From: Verrucomicrobiota bacterium
GTDB lineage: Bacteria > Verrucomicrobiota > Verrucomicrobiia > Limisphaerales > SIBE01
Direction: 5' to 3'
Assembly (NCBI GenBank): GCA_027623095.1
Contig: JAQBVM010000014.1
Coordinates: 1 to 43,983, forward strand
Length of the DNA stretch: 43,983 nucleotides
This document shows positions 33,579-42,404 of the stretch, one piece after another; within the stretch, counting starts at the first letter, position 1, and every line of letters starts with the position of its first letter. Made by a program: the position numbers and the translations under genes. The notes beneath the pieces are model-generated. The model was not told the DNA's origin and searched no databases. It saw nothing but the letters and a program-made list of their open reading frames with translations.

Positions 33579-35321
33579 CTACTTGGAAGCTTCACCAAGG
33601 ACCAGAATCAAAGCAGTGGCCGCCCGCGCTCTCGACATGAGCTCAGCCGCAGACAACTCTGGTCCAACCGTTGGCTGTACTTCTGGTTCAACTCCCGGTG
33701 CGGTGTTCAGGAAGGTTATCAAGTGGTCACTCTTAAGAACATATGTTTGGGATGTTCCAGAAGATTCGTCGTTTGACTGCGGGGCCGATTCGGGAACATC
33801 CAGCAGAAGCATTCCGACGATTTGTCCGCTCAAGTTGATTGCGGCAGTTCCTGCAAACGGGGAAGTTAAACGGGGCTTTATCGATAATTGTCGTGGGTTT
33901 GCTTGATAACCCAGAGATCCAGTGATCACAGCGCGAGCTGACCTTGGTGAGAATTCTCCTTGGTTTTCTTCGTTGAATCCGAGGGCTAAGATCTCAGAGT
34001 TGACAGGAGAGTTTCGGCTTGAAGTTAACGGTAAAGTTCCAGCTTGCCCGGAGATTTTCAGGAGGGCGATGTCAACAATTGGGTCCGACATTTCCACTTT
34101 CGCATCAAAGCGCCCGCCTTCTGTTAACACTTGGATAGTCGCCGCATCCGCCACTGTTCTATAGGTGGTGAAGAGATAGCCGTTCGTGGAAATGAAGAAG
34201 CCGCTTCCAACACGTTTTATCTGTGAGACATCAACCGCAGAGGCTAGGATTAGTTTTGGAGCGTCCAGGGCCTTTTCCGACTTTCGAGGCGTAAAATCTG
34301 CAGCCAGTTTTTGGGCTATTTGAATCTGCTCCTTCGTCATTAATCCCGAGAGAATCTCTTTGCTGGATGAAGCCTCAATGATTCCTGAGAACGCGGCGAG
34401 GTTCCACCATTTGTAGGCTTCAACATAATCGACTTGGACCCCTTTTCCCTCGTAGTACGCGACCCCCAAGCTATATTGAGCTGAAGGATGGCCGAACTCC
34501 GCCGCAGTCCGGTAGTGAGATACTGCAGTAATGAGATTCTGGGGAGCCCCCAAACCACGTTCGTAGCAGTATGCCAAGTTGAAGTGGGAATCCGCAAAAT
34601 TTCGGCTCGCCGCGAGGCTGAACCACTTCACGGCTTCAAAGTGGTTGGTCTGGCCGGCAGAACCGGAGAAATAGAGGTAACCAATCGCGTGTTGGGCAGC
34701 GGCATAACCTTGGTCGGCAGCAAGACGGAACCACTCAAATGCTTTTTGGGTATCCTTCTGGCCGGAAACGCCGTTGGCGTAGAGTTGACCGAGGCTGAAG
34801 TATGCCGGGACGAAATTCCGATTTGCGGCTTGCGTCAACCATTTTTCCGCTAGTTTTGGATCGGTCGCAACGCCTGGGCCCGTCTGATACTTTTTCCCCA
34901 AATTATACTGCGCGTACGGATGGCCTTGCATAGCGGCCTTTTGGTACCAGCGCACGGCCTCTCCGTAGTCAATGGCAACGCCGGAGCCGATTTCGTAGCA
35001 GTAGCCCAGGTTCGCTTGCGCGGATGCGTAACCCTTATCCGCCGCAAGACGGTACCATCGCACCGCTTCCCTTTCGTCCCGGGGAACGCCCTGCCCGACC
35101 TGAAAGCTGAGCGCCAGATTAAAGGCAGCCCAGGCTTCGCCGTCTTCGGCGGCACCTCGCCATATGGCAATCTGGTCTGATTTAGGAGTGCCTTTTTCTT
35201 CGGAAGCGAGCTCGATTTCGGCTGCCGCAAGCCCTATTAGCCCGCAGCACACAATCAAAAAGAGCGACAAGAATCTGACAATTCTAATTCTTTCGAACTT
35301 GTTCGCGAGCGCTGGTATCAT
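33579..35321 (-). CDS. Sel1-repeat protein fused to a degenerate trypsin-like domain
   Basis: 580 residues. A signal peptide (hydrophobic FLSLFLIVCCGLIGLAAA) exports it. Seven Sel1 repeats of about 36 residues occupy about 57-309, each starting AA(D/E/M)xG and ending in a WYRLA/WFSLA-type helix. A serine-protease-like beta domain follows (about 375-545). Its three catalytic positions compare poorly with active enzymes: the His segment reads TTYRTVADA, with Arg where THVV carries His; the Asp segment DPIVDIALLKI is normal; the Ser segment reads SPFAGTAAINLSGQIVG, with Ala where GNSGGP has Ser. It is therefore likely a binding domain, not a protease. It lies between the divergent motility units and may serve envelope or motility scaffolding. 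Confidence 0.85.
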   Translation of the reverse strand: MIPALANKFERIRIVRFLSLFLIVCCGLIGLAAAEIELASEEKGTPKSDQIAIWRGAAEDGEAWAAFNLALSFQVGQGVPRDEREAVRWYRLAADKGYASAQANLGYCYEIGSGVAIDYGEAVRWYQKAAMQGHPYAQYNLGKKYQTGPGVATDPKLAEKWLTQAANRNFVPAYFSLGQLYANGVSGQKDTQKAFEWFRLAADQGYAAAQHAIGYLYFSGSAGQTNHFEAVKWFSLAASRNFADSHFNLAYCYERGLGAPQNLITAVSHYRTAAEFGHPSAQYSLGVAYYEGKGVQVDYVEAYKWWNLAAFSGIIEASSSKEILSGLMTKEQIQIAQKLAADFTPRKSEKALDAPKLILASAVDVSQIKRVGSGFFISTNGYLFTTYRTVADAATIQVLTEGGRFDAKVEMSDPIVDIALLKISGQAGTLPLTSSRNSPVNSEILALGFNEENQGEFSPRSARAVITGSLGYQANPRQLSIKPRLTSPFAGTAAINLSGQIVGMLLLDVPESAPQSNDESSGTSQTYVLKSDHLITFLNTAPGVEPEVQPTVGPELSAAELMSRARAATALILVLGEASK

Positions 35322-35814
35322 CTCGTTAATTTAAGAAATTAACCGTCATTTACGGGTAAACCTTCCCGAATGTCGAGATTTCCCGTCGGTTCGGAAATCA
35401 ACAGTCGGAATGACCTACACGAACCGCACTCTGCGGTTGGATTCCTCGAATGCACGAACCCGTGAATCCGAGACCTCTTTTTCTTCAATCCATCCTGGCT
35501 GCTAATGCTAGGAAGGGATGTTCTGAGCACGATTCGGGCCGAGCTCGCGACTCCTTCTCAATCACAGGCGAGGGCCGATTTCGCGTTTGTGAAGATTCGT
35601 CTTCTTGCTCTTTGGTTTCAGCTCGAACGTGTCTCCTCCTCAGGTTCTGGCGCGGAGAACGACAGTTTTGCGATCGACGTCAAACGTATCTACGGATTTT
35701 CTCTCGGAAACCAAGGCGGAAAAAAAATCGTGATGGCACTCATTGAATGGCAGGTTTTTCCTTAATTGGATTCAGCTCGGGAGGATTAAGTAGAAATCTC
35801 CATGTTTTACCGCG
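35322..35814. other. Intergenic stretch between the Sel1 gene and the flgB promoter
   Basis: About 490 bases with overlapping open frames up to 98 codons on both strands, none with recognisable protein features or a good start. It should contain the promoter of the Sel1 gene (minus strand) and upstream activator sites for the flgB promoter (plus strand). I saw no clear repeat or palindrome to mark them. Confidence 0.4.
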
Positions 35815-35830
35815 TGGCACGTGGCGTGCT
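35815..35830 (+). promoter_or_regulatory. Sigma-54 type -24/-12 promoter of the flagellar operon
   Basis: TGGCACGTGGCGTGCT matches the sigma-54 consensus TGGCACG-N4-TTGCW, with one change (G for the first T of the -12 box). The essential GG (35816-35817) and GC (35828-35829) are exactly 12 bases apart. The expected start of transcription is about 35841, 14 bases before the flgB ATG. Flagellar rod and export genes depend on sigma-54 in several bacterial groups. Confidence 0.6.
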
Positions 35831-35854
35831 TGGCAGTTTCTGGCAAAATTGGCA

Positions 35855-36238
35855 ATGATTGAAGGACTCTATTCTAGCAGCAGTTATCAGGGGCTACAGA
35901 AGATGCTCGATGCCACAGTTATGCGGCATGAGGCGATCGCGAGTAACTTGGCCAATTTAGAGACCCCAAATTACAAGCGGATTGATGTCGATACGCGCTT
36001 CGACGCGGAGCTTTCCAGAGCGATCGGGAATGGGAATTCAAAGGATATCGCCCGCTTGGAGCCTCGCATGGTGGTTGACAGAACCGCCATTGCCGCGAAT
36101 CGGGATGGCAACACAGTTCAGCTCGAGAAAGAGATGCTTTCATTGCAGCAGAACTCGATGGCGCACCGAATGCAAACACAATTCATTACGGGGCGTTTGA
36201 TGAAACTGAAAAGCGCAATTCAAGGGAAAGTCGGATGA
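35855..36238 (+). CDS. flgB: Flagellar basal-body rod protein FlgB
   Basis: 127 residues. The N-terminus carries the rod/hook family motif MRHEAIASNLANLETPNYKR. A variable middle and the C-terminal helix ending QFITGRLMKLKSAIQG complete a proximal rod subunit of normal length. The frame stays open upstream to 35747, but those 36 residues do not match FlgB and the -24/-12 promoter lies inside them, so the ATG at 35855 is preferred. The stop overlaps flgC by four bases (ATGA). First gene of the flagellar operon. Confidence 0.93.
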   Translation: MIEGLYSSSSYQGLQKMLDATVMRHEAIASNLANLETPNYKRIDVDTRFDAELSRAIGNGNSKDIARLEPRMVVDRTAIAANRDGNTVQLEKEMLSLQQNSMAHRMQTQFITGRLMKLKSAIQGKVG

Positions 36239-36663
36239 TTAACCTAATGCCAGGAGTCGAAAGCGCGGCCTCCGCGCTCCATGCCGAAAAAATTCGGATG
36301 GAAGTAATCGCTCAGAATATTGCAAATGCCAACGTCACAAAAATGGCCGACGGAAAGCCCTATGAGCGGCAGGTCGTCCGTTTCGACTCGATCTTGTCTG
36401 AAAAACTGGGAGCCGATTCCCAAGCAGTTCCTCAGTTCGTGAAGGCGGCAAGCATTGTCGGAGACGGACGCCCGCCAAAGATAATGTTCCAACCCGGCCA
36501 TCCGGATGCCAACGAGAGCGGCATGGTTGCTTATCCGAATGTGGATGTGCATATAGAAATGGCGGATATGATCGCGTCTTCCCGAACGTACGAGGCGAAT
36601 TTGGCGGTCATTAAGAACGCGCGCTCGATGGCGCTTCAAACACTTTCGATCGGACACCGTTAA
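36235..36663 (+). CDS. flgC: Flagellar basal-body rod protein FlgC
   Basis: 142 residues. The N-terminal helix contains EKIRMEVIAQNIANANVTKM, the flagellar rod signature, and the C-terminal helix has SSRTYEANLAVIKNARSMALQTL, matching FlgC-type rod proteins. The region VAYPNVDVHIEMADMI is typical of this subunit. It overlaps flgB by the four bases ATGA and is followed by fliE 20 bases later. Confidence 0.94.
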   Translation: MINLMPGVESAASALHAEKIRMEVIAQNIANANVTKMADGKPYERQVVRFDSILSEKLGADSQAVPQFVKAASIVGDGRPPKIMFQPGHPDANESGMVAYPNVDVHIEMADMIASSRTYEANLAVIKNARSMALQTLSIGHR

Positions 36664-36683
36664 TCAGGAATTAAATAAACAAG

Positions 36684-37061
36684 ATGAATCCGATTTCGGC
36701 AAGTAGCGGAAGTTTTTCGATGGCGCAGCTTCAAGCTGAGCTTCAGATGCGCCGGCAGGTTGGCGGCGCGAACGATGAGATTTCTTCGCCTGGATTCCCG
36801 TCAATTGGTTCGGAAGGGATTGCTCAGTCGAAACAGCCGATGGTTGGGTTCGACAGTCTGTTGGGAAACTTCGTTCAGGAAGTGAACAACAAGCAAGTGG
36901 CCTCTGGAGACGCAATAACGGGGTTGCTCGGAGGCGGAGATGTTCAGCTTCACCAAGCGATGATCGCGATGGAGGAAGCAAGTGTCTCTTTCCAACTGAT
37001 GGTCGAAGTTCGGAACAAACTGCTGGAGGGTTATCAGGAGCTTCTCCGAATGCAGGTGTGA
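36684..37061 (+). CDS. fliE: Flagellar hook-basal body complex protein FliE
   Basis: 125 residues. Links the MS ring to the rod. The C-terminal half has the FliE pattern: FDSLLGNFVQEVNNKQ, then GDVQLHQAMIAMEEASVSFQLM and RNKLLEGYQELLRMQV. The N-terminal 45 residues are variable and probably disordered. Its place between flgC and fliF is the standard order. Confidence 0.93.
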   Translation: MNPISASSGSFSMAQLQAELQMRRQVGGANDEISSPGFPSIGSEGIAQSKQPMVGFDSLLGNFVQEVNNKQVASGDAITGLLGGGDVQLHQAMIAMEEASVSFQLMVEVRNKLLEGYQELLRMQV

Positions 37062-37131
37062 TTTGGCTTTCGGTGGAATTGGTCAGGGAAAAATTGGAAG
37101 ACTAAGAAATCAAGTGAACTCGAAGTAACGG

Positions 37132-38868
37132 ATGCACGCCTTAAAGTTATTAGGTCAACAGCTTGGGAAAATCTGGAGTCAGCTCGGCATCAACCAGCGG
37201 GTGACGATAATCATCTCGGGGTTGGCTGTCATGATCGCGCTTGGCGGTTTAGTGTTTTGGTCCAGTCGTCCAAACTACGCTCTTCTGTACAGCAGGTTGG
37301 ATCCTGAGGAAGCTGGCAAGGTTGTGACGGAACTCGAGGAAATGAAGATTCCGAACCGTTTTGGCGCCGGAGGAAGTTCCATCTATGTCGCTCAGGGGGA
37401 AGTTTACCGCGCAAGAATGCAACTCGCCACGAAGGGTTTGCCCAAAGCGACTGGTGTTGGCTTTGAGATTTTTGACAAACCGGCTTTTGGAATGTCGGAT
37501 TTCATTCAGCAGGCGAATTATTTACGGGCGGTTCAGGGTGAGCTGCAGCGAACGATCGCCCAGATTGATGGAGTGGAGTCGGCGCGCGTCATGATTGTGA
37601 AGCCTGAAAGCCGTTTGCTGGTTGATCCCCAGAAAAAGACGACCGCGTCCGTTTTTGTAAAGCTGCGCTCCTCCGGATCCCTCGACTCTCAAGCGGTAAA
37701 TGCAATTCGATTTCTTGTGGCGAACTCTGTAGAGGGGCTGAAGGCCAATCAGGTGTCGGTTGTGGATAGCTCCGGAAGCGTCTTATCGGAAGTGGGGGAA
37801 GAAGGATCCATTAATTCGATTAGCTCGGGTCAGTTTGCCGCTCGGCAGCGCGTTGAAAAATATTTGAAGGATAAGGTCACGGACATGCTCGAAGGATTCT
37901 TGGGGCCAAATCAGGTCGTTGTCAGTGTCTCCGCGGAGATTAATAATGAGTCGATCACGAAGACGGACGAGTATTATGATCCGAAAGGCCAGGTTGCTCG
38001 ATCAAAGACTCTTCGGGATGAGACCACCGATTCGCTGACTCCGCAGCCGGGAGGTGTGCCTGGAACACCAATTAACACAAGTGTGGATACGAACGCGCTG
38101 GCATCCGCGATGGTGAACAACAGGACGACAAAGAAAGATACAACCGATGAATATGCCCTCAGTTTTTCCAAGACAAATTTGGTCCGCACGGCTGGTAATG
38201 TAAAACGAGTCACGGCTTCGGTGTTTGTGAATTCGAGCGATGACCCAAGTATTACAAATCGGGTCGATGAGTTGAAATCGGCTGTGGTGAACGCGCTGGG
38301 TTTGGTTATCCTGGATGGCGATTTGGCGGGCGCACCGGAGGTATCGCTCGCGTTCTTCGAGTTCAGCAAGAAGCACGAAGTGGAGCTTTCGATGAAACTA
38401 GATGCGGAAGAAAAGACCGATATGATGTGGAAAGTGGGCAGGAGCTCTTTGTATGTTTTGTTGGGTCTTGCGGCGTTGATCGGATTTTGGCGGTTGGTCA
38501 AGAATTCAAGCGAAGAATTGCTGCCCACGGGCATCCCTGTCGGACAATTGATTGGCGGCCAGCTTGTCTATGAGGCGCCGTCGGCGGGAATGGGAATGGG
38601 AATGGGAATGTCGATGTCCTCCGGAGTCGTGCAGGCGTCACAAGAACATCGGATTGAAGAAATCATGCCCGAGGACGAGGACGTGGAAGAGCTGCAGGCT
38701 GCGAAGTCTAAGATGGTGATGGATTTCGGTCTTGGCCAGCAGGCGCCCGAACGGATTACAATCGAAGTCTTGAAACAGTTGATCCGTGAGAACCCGATCA
38801 AGATGAGCCAAGCGGCGCGGACCTGGATGGCTCGCAAGACGTCTAGTGAAGGTGACAACTTTTCATAA
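37132..38868 (+). CDS. fliF: Flagellar MS-ring protein FliF
   Basis: 578 residues. Two membrane helices, at about 24-46 (VTIIISGLAVMIALGGLVFW) and about 436-457 (SLYVLLGLAALIGFWRLV), flank a periplasmic region. Ring-building motifs are visible: YSRLDPEEAGKVV, YRARMQLATKGLP, FQLQ-like MSDFIQQANYLRAVQGEL, and AQIDGVESARVMIVKPE. A Gly/Met-rich stretch (MGMGMGMSMS) lies after the second helix in the cytoplasmic tail. The C-terminus (NPIKMSQAARTWM) is the FliG-binding part. Size and order are normal. Confidence 0.95.
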   Translation: MHALKLLGQQLGKIWSQLGINQRVTIIISGLAVMIALGGLVFWSSRPNYALLYSRLDPEEAGKVVTELEEMKIPNRFGAGGSSIYVAQGEVYRARMQLATKGLPKATGVGFEIFDKPAFGMSDFIQQANYLRAVQGELQRTIAQIDGVESARVMIVKPESRLLVDPQKKTTASVFVKLRSSGSLDSQAVNAIRFLVANSVEGLKANQVSVVDSSGSVLSEVGEEGSINSISSGQFAARQRVEKYLKDKVTDMLEGFLGPNQVVVSVSAEINNESITKTDEYYDPKGQVARSKTLRDETTDSLTPQPGGVPGTPINTSVDTNALASAMVNNRTTKKDTTDEYALSFSKTNLVRTAGNVKRVTASVFVNSSDDPSITNRVDELKSAVVNALGLVILDGDLAGAPEVSLAFFEFSKKHEVELSMKLDAEEKTDMMWKVGRSSLYVLLGLAALIGFWRLVKNSSEELLPTGIPVGQLIGGQLVYEAPSAGMGMGMGMSMSSGVVQASQEHRIEEIMPEDEDVEELQAAKSKMVMDFGLGQQAPERITIEVLKQLIRENPIKMSQAARTWMARKTSSEGDNFS

Positions 38869-38882
38869 CGAGAGGACGCTCC

Positions 38883-39896
38883 ATGGATCAAAATTCTGGA
38901 AAGATCGAAAGTTACAAAACGATGTCTCAGCTCCAGAAGCTGGCGGCGCTAATGATCCTCTTGGGCGAGGACAGCGCCAGCATCATGATCAAAAGTTTTG
39001 ACGACAACGAGCGGGAACTTCTCTCCGCTGAAATGGCGAACCTGCCCTTGATGGGCCTGGAAGAACAGACGTCGGTCCTGAAGGAGTTTACTGAGATGGC
39101 GCTGCAGGCAAACGCAGCGCTGGGTGGTTCCGTTGAATACACCCGTTCAGTGCTTGAGAAATCGGTTGGTCTCTTTAAAGCCGCCGAAATTATCGGGCGT
39201 GTTTCGACACGGCGAACGTCCGTCGCCACGATGCAGCAGATCATCGATATGGAGCCACTGGCTATCGTGAACCTGATCAAAGAGGAACAACCTCAAACGA
39301 TCGCTTTGGTGATCAGCTATCTCACTGCTCAAAAAGGCGCGGATGTGCTTTTGAACCTTCCGGAACATCTGGCTGAGCAGGTTGTGGAACGGCTGGCAAC
39401 TCTATCTTCCACCCCGATTGAAGTCGTGGAAACGGTCGGTGAAGTGCTTTCGAAGAAGATCGGTCCGAAGATGTCCCGCGCGCTCAATCAGACAGGCGGC
39501 GTGAAATCCGCGGCGGCGGTCCTGAACGTAATGGAAAAGGTACGCCGCCAAGACATTCTCAACAAGCTCGACGAGCGTACTCCAGAGCTGGTGCGGTCGA
39601 TCCGAATGAAGATGTTCACGTTCGACGATTTGGCGACACTCGATAACAAGAGCTTGCAGAAGATTTTGCGTGAAGTCGATTCTTCAACGCTTGCCATCGC
39701 CCTGAGCGCCGCCAACGAGAACCTGCGAAGCTCGCTTCTTGGATCGATCTCAAAACGCGCGTCTGACACCGTTATTGACGAAATAGGAAACCTGGGGCGG
39801 ATTACACTCCGCGAAATAGAACAATCGCAGGACGGCATTATCGATGTCGTCCGCAAACTGGAAGCTGAGGGAGAGATCTCGCTCGAATCTGGATAA
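38883..39896 (+). CDS. fliG: Flagellar motor switch protein FliG
   Basis: 337 residues, C-ring. The N-domain (about 15-110) binds FliF, and the middle domain shows EEQPQTIALVISYL in place of the EHPQ motif. The C-domain (about 240-330) includes KMFTFDDLATLD and the torque helix region SKRASDTVIDEI, where the Arg and the acidic pair that face MotA are retained. The nearby segment that reads ALKG in enteric FliG reads ALSA here, so one of the positions that carries a Lys in E. coli is Ser. The gene starts 14 bases after fliF and is followed by fliH after 3 bases. Confidence 0.95.
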   Translation: MDQNSGKIESYKTMSQLQKLAALMILLGEDSASIMIKSFDDNERELLSAEMANLPLMGLEEQTSVLKEFTEMALQANAALGGSVEYTRSVLEKSVGLFKAAEIIGRVSTRRTSVATMQQIIDMEPLAIVNLIKEEQPQTIALVISYLTAQKGADVLLNLPEHLAEQVVERLATLSSTPIEVVETVGEVLSKKIGPKMSRALNQTGGVKSAAAVLNVMEKVRRQDILNKLDERTPELVRSIRMKMFTFDDLATLDNKSLQKILREVDSSTLAIALSAANENLRSSLLGSISKRASDTVIDEIGNLGRITLREIEQSQDGIIDVVRKLEAEGEISLESG

Positions 39897-39899
39897 TTT

Positions 39900-40535
39900 A
39901 TGATTAATGTCGCACAGAATCCGGCTATTTTTGGATACCTGCGGGATATCCGAATCAAACGTCAATTGAAGAGAGACACCGAACTTGGCGACCGAAACGA
40001 GGCCGCCGATGAGCTTCTGCGGAACCGCGAGCAATCCGCATTTGAGCGCGGTCAAAGAGAGGCTGAAGGAAAGTTTGCGGGGCAGACTGAGCAATTGCGA
40101 TGTGAGTGGGAGACGGAACACCGCGCCGAAGTTGTCAAGGCGCTCGAGGAATTGAACGCGAGCATCCATCGTCAGATGTCGGATGTGTTTAAGGCGTTGG
40201 AGAAGCATATGGTGATGCTCGCCGCCGAGGCGGCGATTCGTCTCACTGCCGGCATTCCTGTTACCGCGGACATGGTGGAGGCTTATGTACGCGAAGCGGT
40301 GGGCCCTGTTGAGAATGACACGGAGGTAACCATCATTCTGAATCCCGAAGATTACGCTTTGTTGGAACAACATCAGTCGAGCTTGCTGAATCGGGCTGGT
40401 GCGCACCCGGTTTTTAAGTTTCGATGCGACCAGAAGGTTGGCCGCGGAGGATGTTTGGTGGAAACAAAATTTGGCGAATTGGATGCGCGAAGAGAGACGA
40501 AGATTGAGTTGCTGAGGAAGGCTGTCAACGAATGA
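39900..40535 (+). CDS. fliH: Flagellar assembly protein FliH
   Basis: 211 residues, cytoplasmic. A long helical charged part (about 15-105) contains EREAEGKFAGQ-type Gly-spaced helices usual in FliH and HrpE-like stalks. The C-terminal alpha/beta domain has VTIILNPEDYALLEQHQ and GRGGCLVETKFGELDARRETK, a standard FliH C-terminal block. It binds and inhibits the FliI ATPase. Its stop overlaps the fliI ATG (ATGA). Confidence 0.9.
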   Translation: MINVAQNPAIFGYLRDIRIKRQLKRDTELGDRNEAADELLRNREQSAFERGQREAEGKFAGQTEQLRCEWETEHRAEVVKALEELNASIHRQMSDVFKALEKHMVMLAAEAAIRLTAGIPVTADMVEAYVREAVGPVENDTEVTIILNPEDYALLEQHQSSLLNRAGAHPVFKFRCDQKVGRGGCLVETKFGELDARRETKIELLRKAVNE

Positions 40536-41929
40536 TCAAACTGGTTGACGACTCGGGAGCGCCGCCGACTCTGATCGAGGCGGCGCGCTCGCGATTACGT
40601 TCGGTCTCATTGATCGAACGTCACGGGCGAGTCGTGCAAATGATCGGCTTGGTGATCGAGTCGCGTGGCCCTATGTCTGCGGTCGGTGATATCTGTCAGA
40701 TCGAGTCCGCTTCAAATTCCGAAGGAATGCTTGCCGAGGTCGTCGGTTTTCGGAACGAGAATCTTCTCTTGATGCCGCTCGGCGAGGTGAATGGCGTTCG
40801 TCCCGGGAGCCGGGTTGTCGCCACCGGATCTCCCCTCCGCATTCCCGTTGGCGAAGATCTCAAAGGGCGAGTCATTGACGGTCTCGGAAACCCGATTGAT
40901 GACGGCGGCCCGATTACAAGCCAGCTTCTGGAGGAGCTGAATCTGACATCGCCGCATCCACTCAAACGCGACAGGATCACGCAACAGTTTCAAACTGGCA
41001 TCAAGGCGATTGACACGTTCGTTCCCTGCGGCCGTGGTCAAAGAATGGGGATTTTTTCAGGGAGCGGTGTTGGCAAATCCACATTGCTTGGAATGATGGC
41101 AAGCAGGGCGGAAGCGGATGTCAACGTGATCGCGCTCATCGGCGAGCGCGGACGAGAGGTTCGCGAGTTTCTGGAAAGGGATCTGGATGAGGCGGGGCGG
41201 GCGAAGTCCATTGTTATCGTTGCGACGTCGAATCAACCGGCCCTAGTGCGCGTGCGAGCGACGTTTTTGGCGATGACGATCGCCGAGTTCTTTCGGTCGC
41301 AGGGTAAGAATGTTCTGCTAATGATGGATTCGATCACGCGTTTTGCGATGGCGCAGCGGGAGATTGGACTTGCCGTGGGGGAACCGCCGACTTCGCGCGG
41401 TTATACGCCCTCGGTTTTCGCGCTGCTTCCCCAGTTGCTGGAGAGAGCCGGGAACGATGACAATGGGTCCATTACCGGGCTGTTCACTGTATTGGTGGAG
41501 GGGGACGACATGAACGACCCCATTGCGGATTCAGCTCGCTCCATTCTGGACGGGCATTTGGTACTGACTCGAGAACTGGCAACTTTAAATCATTATCCCG
41601 CCATCGACATACTTGAGAGTGTGAGCCGCTTGACCCGGGATCTTTTGACGCCGGATCAAATCAACATGGTCGGTGGCGCGCGCGAGGAACTTGCGGTTTA
41701 CCGGAAGAATCAAGACTTGATCACAATCGGGGCTTACGTGGCAGGCAGCAATCCGATGATCGACCAGGCGATTCGATTGCAGAGACCGTTGATGGGGTTT
41801 CTGCGGCAAAATGTGAACGAGTCGAAGAGCATCGCTGAAAGTTGGGAGTTTTTGACAACGGTTCTTAAACCTCCGGCTCCTCCGCCAACTTCAAACGACA
41901 AGGGTAAGAATCCTGTGCGTCCGAAATAG
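40532..41929 (+). CDS. fliI: Flagellum-specific export ATPase FliI
   Basis: 465 residues. Walker A GSGVGKST (about 177-184), Walker B NVLLMMDSITRFAMAQREIG and the T3SS ATPase signature GEPPTSRGYTPSVFALLPQLLERAG are present. The N-terminal FliI domain and a C-terminal helical part give the normal length. It drives type III export of flagellar subunits. Translation is probably coupled to fliH through the four-base overlap. Confidence 0.97.
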   Translation: MIKLVDDSGAPPTLIEAARSRLRSVSLIERHGRVVQMIGLVIESRGPMSAVGDICQIESASNSEGMLAEVVGFRNENLLLMPLGEVNGVRPGSRVVATGSPLRIPVGEDLKGRVIDGLGNPIDDGGPITSQLLEELNLTSPHPLKRDRITQQFQTGIKAIDTFVPCGRGQRMGIFSGSGVGKSTLLGMMASRAEADVNVIALIGERGREVREFLERDLDEAGRAKSIVIVATSNQPALVRVRATFLAMTIAEFFRSQGKNVLLMMDSITRFAMAQREIGLAVGEPPTSRGYTPSVFALLPQLLERAGNDDNGSITGLFTVLVEGDDMNDPIADSARSILDGHLVLTRELATLNHYPAIDILESVSRLTRDLLTPDQINMVGGAREELAVYRKNQDLITIGAYVAGSNPMIDQAIRLQRPLMGFLRQNVNESKSIAESWEFLTTVLKPPAPPPTSNDKGKNPVRPK

Positions 41930-41938
41930 TCTGACGAT

Positions 41939-42397
41939 ATGAAACCATTTCGATTTTCGCTTCAAGCGGTTTTAACCATCCGGGTTAACCAGGAACGAAA
42001 GGCTCTCGAGGCGTTCGCGCTGGCGCAGCGCGCGCTTGAAGCGGCAGAGGCTCGGTTTCAAGCGATCCGAAACGATATCGATGAACTTCACGGGGCGCGG
42101 CGTGACGTTCTGAGAAAAATGGCTGTCTCAGAAAATCTTCAGCAGATGCAGCACGGGCTTCGGGCATTGAAGGAGCGGATTATCGGCGCGCAGGCGGATG
42201 TTCAAAGGGAACGTGCTGTTGTGGCGGATCGATCACGAGCTTTGCTCGATGCGCGGAAGAACCGCGAGGTCATCGAGAAACTCTATCATAAGCGGCGCGC
42301 CACGCACACGATTCAGACTGCACGCACGGACCAGCGGGCTCTCGACGACTTTGCCACTATAAAGTCTGTCGGTGGGCTCGCCATGAAGTGGCGGTAG
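41939..42397 (+). CDS. fliJ: Flagellar export chaperone FliJ
   Basis: 152 residues, cytoplasmic. Nearly all helical and charged, starting MKPFRFSLQAVLTIRVNQE, a typical FliJ opening, and continuing as a long antiparallel coiled coil (AQRALEAAEARFQ, DIDELHGARRDVL, RALLDARKNREVIEKLYHKRRA). It works with FliI and FlhA in the export gate. It follows fliI by 9 bases and is followed by the MotE-like gene after 7 bases. Confidence 0.87.
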   Translation: MKPFRFSLQAVLTIRVNQERKALEAFALAQRALEAAEARFQAIRNDIDELHGARRDVLRKMAVSENLQQMQHGLRALKERIIGAQADVQRERAVVADRSRALLDARKNREVIEKLYHKRRATHTIQTARTDQRALDDFATIKSVGGLAMKWR

Positions 42398-42404
42398 TTG
42401 AAAT

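Noticed and set aside
35450-35765. Two overlapping plus-strand frames of 86 and 98 codons before flgB
   Set aside because: No recognisable features, no good starts, and both run into the sigma-54 promoter region.
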